This document shows, piece after piece, positions 60,139-64,000 of a stretch of DNA of 64,000 nucleotides; position 1 is the first letter of the stretch, and each line of letters starts with the position of its first letter. A model generated the notes under the pieces. It was not told where the DNA came from, did not search any database, and saw only the letters and a program-made list of their open reading frames with translations. Source of the stretch: JBFMAI01 sp040755725 (GTDB taxonomy: Bacteria > Planctomycetota > Phycisphaerae > UBA1845 > Fen-1342). The DNA lies in NCBI GenBank assembly GCA_040755725.1, contig JBFMAI010000037.1, forward strand, positions 1-64,000. Direction: 5' to 3'. The translations under genes and the position numbers were made by a program.

Positions 60139-60831
60139 TCAGAAGACGTCCGTCGTCCCGCGTGTCGGCGTGCTCGCCGCGAGCGGGTCTACCAGTATCA
60201 GACACTCCGGCGGCGGCGAGGTGGGTTCGGCGACCGACAATCGCACCTCGACCGTCTCGCCGGCCACGGCCGGCGGCGGCAAGACGACCACCTGCACCAG
60301 TCCGCGCACCGGGGGTAGGGGGCCTGCGGTCGGGCGGAGCGCGAGCAGGACGGCCGCCGCGGCCGCCAGTCCGGCCGCCGCCGTGGCAAGCCATTGCTGG
60401 CGCCGGTGCCCACGGCGTCGCTCGCCGGATGCGCCGGTCACGGCCCGCACGATGCGGGCGTGCAGGCGCGGCCAGTCAATGCGGCGATCGACGTCCGCGA
60501 GCCCGGCCAGGACTGCGTCGAGGGCCGCGTTGCGCGCGTCGTCGGGCGCGGCGAACGTGGCCTGGTGTGGCACCGGCCACGGGCCGGCGCGCGTCGTCCG
60601 GGCCGCAATTCGACGGTGCAGCGCCGCCCAGTCGATTCCGCGGGGTGCCGGGAACCCACGGCGTAGCAGGGTGTCAAACCGCTCCCATTCCGTCAGCAGC
60701 GGCTTCAGCTCCGGGTCCGCGGCGAGGGCGGCGTCGAGGCGTGCGCGCAGTTCCGCCTCGTGCCGGGCGTCCAGCCACGCGCAAACGAGTTGTTCAAATG
60801 CCGCACCGTTCACCGCATCACCGCCTGGCAC
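60139..60831 (-). CDS. Membrane anti-sigma-like protein
   Basis: About 230 residues from GTG 60831 (a second GTG at 60813 possible). Cytoplasmic N-terminus with helical repeats (FEQLVCAWLDARHEAELRARLDAAL, DRRIDWPRLHARIVRAV), one membrane segment (WLATAAAGLAAAAAVLLAL) and about 60 periplasmic residues. This is the layout of FecR-like or planctomycete anti-sigma factors next to ECF genes; no zinc motif is visible. A GCACCGGCC palindrome inside reads GPWPVPHQA. Second gene of the operon. Confidence 0.65.
   Translation of the reverse strand: MPGGDAVNGAAFEQLVCAWLDARHEAELRARLDAALAADPELKPLLTEWERFDTLLRRGFPAPRGIDWAALHRRIAARTTRAGPWPVPHQATFAAPDDARNAALDAVLAGLADVDRRIDWPRLHARIVRAVTGASGERRRGHRRQQWLATAAAGLAAAAAVLLALRPTAGPLPPVRGLVQVVVLPPPAVAGETVEVRLSVAEPTSPPPECLILVDPLAASTPTRGTTDVF
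60570..60590. repeat. GCACCGGCC palindrome, copy 3, in the anti-sigma-like gene
   Basis: Arms GCACCGGCC (60570-60578) and GGCCGGCGC (60582-60590), one mismatch, loop ACG. It reads GPWPVPH on the minus strand, against GHGPVPH for the copy at 5844. Confidence 0.7.
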
Positions 60832-60850
60832 CGCGCCACGTTCGGACCGC

Positions 60851-61447
60851 TCACAGGAACTCCGCCAAGTGGGCCTTCATTTTCTGTCGCGCCTGAAAGA
60901 CGTGCCATTTCACGGCCTCGACGCTGCAATTCAGGATGCGGGCCACGTCCTTCTGCGGCAACTGCTCGATGCTGAACAGCACCAACGCCGCCCGCTGCTG
61001 CGGCGGCAGGGTGGCCAGGCCGTCCTGAATGCGGGCTTCGAGTTCCGCCGCCGCCAGGCGTGCCCCCGGCCGGTGCTCCGATTGCGGCCCGTCCGACAGT
61101 ACCTCGTCCGGTCCCTGATCGTCGTTCCGCAGGCAGTCTTCGAAGGACAGCCGCGGTCGGCGGGACCGCCGGTAGTTCAGCGACAGGTTCGTGACGATCC
61201 GGAGCAACCATGAGCCAAACCGGTCGGGGGCTTCCAGCGCGGACAGGCCGCGGTAGGCCCGGACGAAGGCCTCCTGGCACACTTCCAAAGCGTCGTGCAG
61301 GTTGCCCAACAGGCGGTACGCCACGGACGTCGCTCGTCGCTGGTACCGCTCGATGAGCTGGTCGAACGCCTCGCGCCGCCCGTCCAGCGTCCCGCGTACG
61401 AGGTCGGCGTCGTCCGGCGGGCCGTGGGGCGAGCCCTGCGATTCCAC
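60851..61447 (-). CDS. ECF RNA polymerase sigma factor
   Basis: About 198 residues from GTG 61447 (open to 61540). Region 2: DQLIERYQRRATSVAYRLL, DALEVCQEAFVRAYRGL, FGSWLLRIVTNLSLNYRR. Region 4: LATLPPQQRAALVLFSIEQLPQKDVARILNCSVEAVKWHVFQARQKM (helix-turn-helix AARxLNCSVEAVKWHV-like). First gene of a three-gene set with a membrane anti-sigma-like protein and an STN protein; the sigma probably drives its own operon. The start is ambiguous. Confidence 0.85.
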   Translation of the reverse strand: MESQGSPHGPPDDADLVRGTLDGRREAFDQLIERYQRRATSVAYRLLGNLHDALEVCQEAFVRAYRGLSALEAPDRFGSWLLRIVTNLSLNYRRSRRPRLSFEDCLRNDDQGPDEVLSDGPQSEHRPGARLAAAELEARIQDGLATLPPQQRAALVLFSIEQLPQKDVARILNCSVEAVKWHVFQARQKMKAHLAEFL

Positions 61448-61828
61448 GTGTTCACCTGCCTTTGTGGACACCGCGACACGGCGATGGTTGGGCCGGCCGA
61501 GCGGGTCCACCGTCGATTCCGACAGTCCGGGCGAGGGCATTATTCTCGACGCGGCGGCCGTTGACGAGCGCGACGTGGGCCAGTGGCCACCCGGATCGGG
61601 AGCCGATGTCAGGCAACCAAGCCGGTCGCGGGCCGACCGCGGGTTCCCACGGAGTAGCGGGACGCACGGGGTTATGGGACAGCCTATTCAGACCTGATTA
61701 TCGCTGCGCTAGGATGGCGTTACTGAACCAGCTACAATGACGACTGAATAAGGGGGAGTTGTGCGCGGTGCCACGCGTTGGGGCACCGTTGGGATGGTAG
61801 TGGGGAAGCAAGCGTGGGGCGTCGGCTC
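61448..61828. other. Divergent region between sigma and sulfatase genes
   Basis: No gene is supported. TACAAT at 61733-61738 is a plausible -10 for the plus-strand gene but lacks a good -35. AAGGGGGAG at 61749-61757 is too far from ATG 61829 to be its ribosome site. Confidence 0.3.
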
Positions 61829-63418
61829 ATGACGAATGCGGAGCCTCAGCCGCCCGGACAGGCTTTGAGGCCAGCGAGGCGTTACCGCGAACTGCCCCGC
61901 CCGGAGCCGGTCCTCCTGCTCTTGGCGCTGCTCGCCACGCTGGCCGCAAAGCTGCTGGTCGCGCGGCGCTATCACGGGGGTGACGTGCTCGCGGCGTGGT
62001 CGCGGGTGACCCTGGCCGACATCGCCTTCCTGGCCGGCGTCGCGACGCTTACCGCCGCGCTCTACGCCATTCGTCCCGCCAAGGTGCTCCAGCGACTGGG
62101 CGTGTTGCTGGGCCTGCTCGTGGCGGCCTGGGCCGCCCTGAACGCGGTGTGGGCCATGGCCACGGGCGTGCAGCTTCACCCCGGCGTCCTGCTGGTCGTA
62201 CTGCGTCACCCGGCCGAGTTCGGTCCCACCGTGCAGCCGCAGCTTCGAGCGCACCCGGTGGGGGCAATCGCCGGGGTGATCGCGGTCGTGGCCGTCGCGG
62301 CTTATGCGTTCATGCATCTGGTTCGCCCGCCGGAGCTGTGCTACACACGTCGGAAGCTCCTGACCGCGAGCGTGTGGGGCGCGCTCGTGGTCACGAACTT
62401 CACCCTGTCTCACCATCTGCTGCCCTTGCCGGTCGTACCGTCTCTGGGACAGGTGCTGGGCTACAGCAGCCATTGGAATGCGCTGCGCGCCCTGGTAGCC
62501 GGTTCGGACCACTCGAATGGAAGCGGGGTGCAGACCCGACACTTGCCACGGGTTGGCGAGCGGGATGTGACGACACCGCCGCCCGGCCGGTTCCCGCCCA
62601 TCGTGATCGTGCTGCTGGAAAGCGTGTCTTACGCGGCAGCCGCCCTGGACGACGCGGCCCAAACGCCGATGCCGACGCTTCGACGGCTGGGTCTGGAGGG
62701 TGCCGATTTGATCCACACGCGGGTGCCGGTGTCGCAGACCGGCAAGGCGTTCTGGGCCGTGCTGATCGGCACGACCCCCGACGTGTCCGACGATTACGCC
62801 GAGGCGACCCTGGCCGATCAGCCGTACGAAGGCTTGCCGTCGCTATTGCGGCGAGTGGGCTATCGCAGCGCGTTTTTTCAGATGGCCAAGGGCGCCTTCG
62901 AGTGCGCGCCGGGCGCGATGCACAACTTCGGCTTCGACTGGGCGTGGTTCCGCGAGAACCTGGAAGACCCGTCGGCCGATCTCGGTTACCTCGCCGGAGA
63001 CGACTTCCGGATGTTGGACCCGGCCCTGGCGTGGGCCACCCAGGACGACCGGCCGTTCCTGTTGATGATGATCACATCCGTGGCGCACGATCCCTATGAC
63101 GTGCCGGCGACCTTCGGTCCTCGCCTGGCCGACCGGGAGGCGGCGTATCTCCAGGCCGTCCGCTATACCGACGCCTTCCTGGCGGAGCTGTGCCGACGGC
63201 TCGACGGCCTCGCCCTACTCGATGAGACGCTGCTGTGTGTGTTGGGCGATCACGGGGAGAGCTTGCGGCCCGACGCGCAGCGGACGCGCTGGGTGCCGTA
63301 CGAGGAGGTGGTCCGTGTCCCGTGGGTGATTCGATGGCCGGGGCACGTGCCCGTCGGCCTGCCCCGCCGAATCGGATGCTGGCGCGGCACATCACATCGG
63401 TTGAACATCGCAGCTTGA
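61829..63418 (+). CDS. LtaS/sulfatase-type membrane phosphotransferase, C-terminus atypical
   Basis: About 529 residues from ATG 61829. Four or five membrane segments in the first 200 residues, then a periplasmic alkaline-phosphatase-superfamily domain: E264 in LLESVSY, nucleophile candidate T304 in SQTGKAFWAV, and D474-H475 in LGDHGES. This is the ligand set of LtaS and phosphoethanolamine or sulfatase-type transferases. The chain stops shortly after WVIRWPGHVPVG; the next residues (LPRRIGCWRGTSHRLNIAA) do not match the usual downstream segment with a VAPTLLDL-like helix, so the end looks truncated or replaced. Substrate unknown. Convergent with the last gene. Confidence 0.75.
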   Translation: MTNAEPQPPGQALRPARRYRELPRPEPVLLLLALLATLAAKLLVARRYHGGDVLAAWSRVTLADIAFLAGVATLTAALYAIRPAKVLQRLGVLLGLLVAAWAALNAVWAMATGVQLHPGVLLVVLRHPAEFGPTVQPQLRAHPVGAIAGVIAVVAVAAYAFMHLVRPPELCYTRRKLLTASVWGALVVTNFTLSHHLLPLPVVPSLGQVLGYSSHWNALRALVAGSDHSNGSGVQTRHLPRVGERDVTTPPPGRFPPIVIVLLESVSYAAAALDDAAQTPMPTLRRLGLEGADLIHTRVPVSQTGKAFWAVLIGTTPDVSDDYAEATLADQPYEGLPSLLRRVGYRSAFFQMAKGAFECAPGAMHNFGFDWAWFRENLEDPSADLGYLAGDDFRMLDPALAWATQDDRPFLLMMITSVAHDPYDVPATFGPRLADREAAYLQAVRYTDAFLAELCRRLDGLALLDETLLCVLGDHGESLRPDAQRTRWVPYEEVVRVPWVIRWPGHVPVGLPRRIGCWRGTSHRLNIAA

Positions 63419-63430
63419 TCATTGCTCTTC

Positions 63431-64000
63431 TCACGAGGGCCAGATCCGCCGAAAGGCCGCGACCAACCCGTCCCAGTACGCAGGCCACCGTGCTCCATCC
63501 GCCGCCACCCACACGGCTGTCACGCCGAGGACCAGCAGCAGAAGCAACCAGACCAAGAGTCGCACGCGTCCGATTCGCTTACGGAGTCTCGTGATCTCGG
63601 CTTTTTGCTGCTCCAACTGCTGCTGACTCGCCTTGCTGCTGTCGTCGATAGCCGTGTGCATCGACTTGGTCACCTCTGCTATCTGCTTTTCAAGGTTGCT
63701 GCCGAACTCCGTCAACCGATATGACACCTGTGCCTGAGCAGCCTGGACTGTCTCCTTCATCTTGGCGACACGCTGCTCGAATGCCGACAGCCGACCTAGC
63801 AAGTCCGACCGCGTGGTTTCTGCTCGGGCTCGCGCCTCCTCCGATACCCTGCTTACCTCAGCTTCAAGGCCGTCCACCGCGGGTTTCAAGTTGTCAAACG
63901 TGATCTTGGTACGCTCGTATGCTGTGGCCACCTTTTCCAGGTCGGCGTGGTGCTGATCCCGAAATGCCTCCAACGCCTTTTCCTGGCCAAGCCGCCACGC
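63431..64000 (-). CDS. Coiled-coil membrane protein, partial (5' end outside window)
   Basis: At least 190 residues; the frame runs off the right edge, and a TTG at 63973 should not be taken as the start. Long heptad-rich coiled coil (about EKVATAYERTKITFDNLK to QQQLEQQKAEITRLRKRIG), then one membrane helix (VRLLVWLLLLLVLGVTAVWV) and a short C-terminus. Tail-anchored or bitopic. No family recognised; phage-like or methyl-accepting-like helices are possible but not supported. The lower GC than nearby genes is noticeable. Confidence 0.6.
   Translation of the reverse strand, partial: AWRLGQEKALEAFRDQHHADLEKVATAYERTKITFDNLKPAVDGLEAEVSRVSEEARARAETTRSDLLGRLSAFEQRVAKMKETVQAAQAQVSYRLTEFGSNLEKQIAEVTKSMHTAIDDSSKASQQQLEQQKAEITRLRKRIGRVRLLVWLLLLLVLGVTAVWVAADGARWPAYWDGLVAAFRRIWPS

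Overview
The window is about 64 kb of high-GC bacterial chromosome carrying 44 protein-coding genes and no recognisable RNA gene, prophage, transposase or CRISPR array. It most resembles Planctomycetota, probably the Phycisphaerae side. The reasons are a short CPxC...CPxCG zinc-ribbon membrane protein, PEP-CTERM exported proteins, many exported proteins ending in a duplicated dockerin-like motif (NCDGxVDFGDINPFV...LTNP), PQQ-type beta-propellers, and ECF sigma factors with extra domains. A KDO pathway gene (kdsB) points to a Gram-negative envelope. The species cannot be named from the sequence.

Layout. 0.2-16 kb: an inositol-monophosphatase-like enzyme, a secreted C25 (gingipain-type) peptidase, then a minus-strand block murD-mutY-PQQ propeller-PQQ propeller-YceI-like, and two more exported proteins with dockerin-like tails. 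15.5-21 kb: an ECF sigma factor with a Cys-rich tail, a HEAT-repeat protein, a PEP-CTERM protein, and a PilZ/pseudo-receiver/pseudo-HPt protein. 21.7-29 kb: kdsB-pyrG, divergent from an EF-G gene, a NhaC-type antiporter and a zinc-ribbon protein. 29.5-37 kb: a large secreted beta-helix protein and a complete sulfate uptake operon (RHH regulator, sbp, cysT, cysW, cysA) behind a clear inverted-repeat operator. 37-49 kb: DUF58, MBOAT acyltransferase, dnaE, two tandem metalloprotease lipoproteins, PilZ, M16 peptidase. 49-54 kb: three exported proteins. 54.6-58.8 kb: etfB-etfA-acyl-CoA dehydrogenase. 59-61.5 kb: ECF sigma, membrane anti-sigma-like protein and STN-domain protein. The window ends with a truncated-looking sulfatase-type enzyme and a partial coiled-coil membrane protein.

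The most striking feature is dispersed short palindromic and short tandem repeats of at least six families. They lie between genes and also in frame inside, or at the ends of, housekeeping genes (dnaE, murD, etfB, acyl-CoA dehydrogenase, a YceI-like gene, cysW, a HisN-like gene). The pentaloop palindromes are always read as Gly-Val-(Ser/Pro)-Pro. The dnaE insert is a near-perfect 32-bp inverted repeat in the middle of the replicative polymerase. No mobilising enzyme is encoded in the window. These look like peptide-adding intragenic repeats, similar in principle to REP or Rickettsia palindromic elements.
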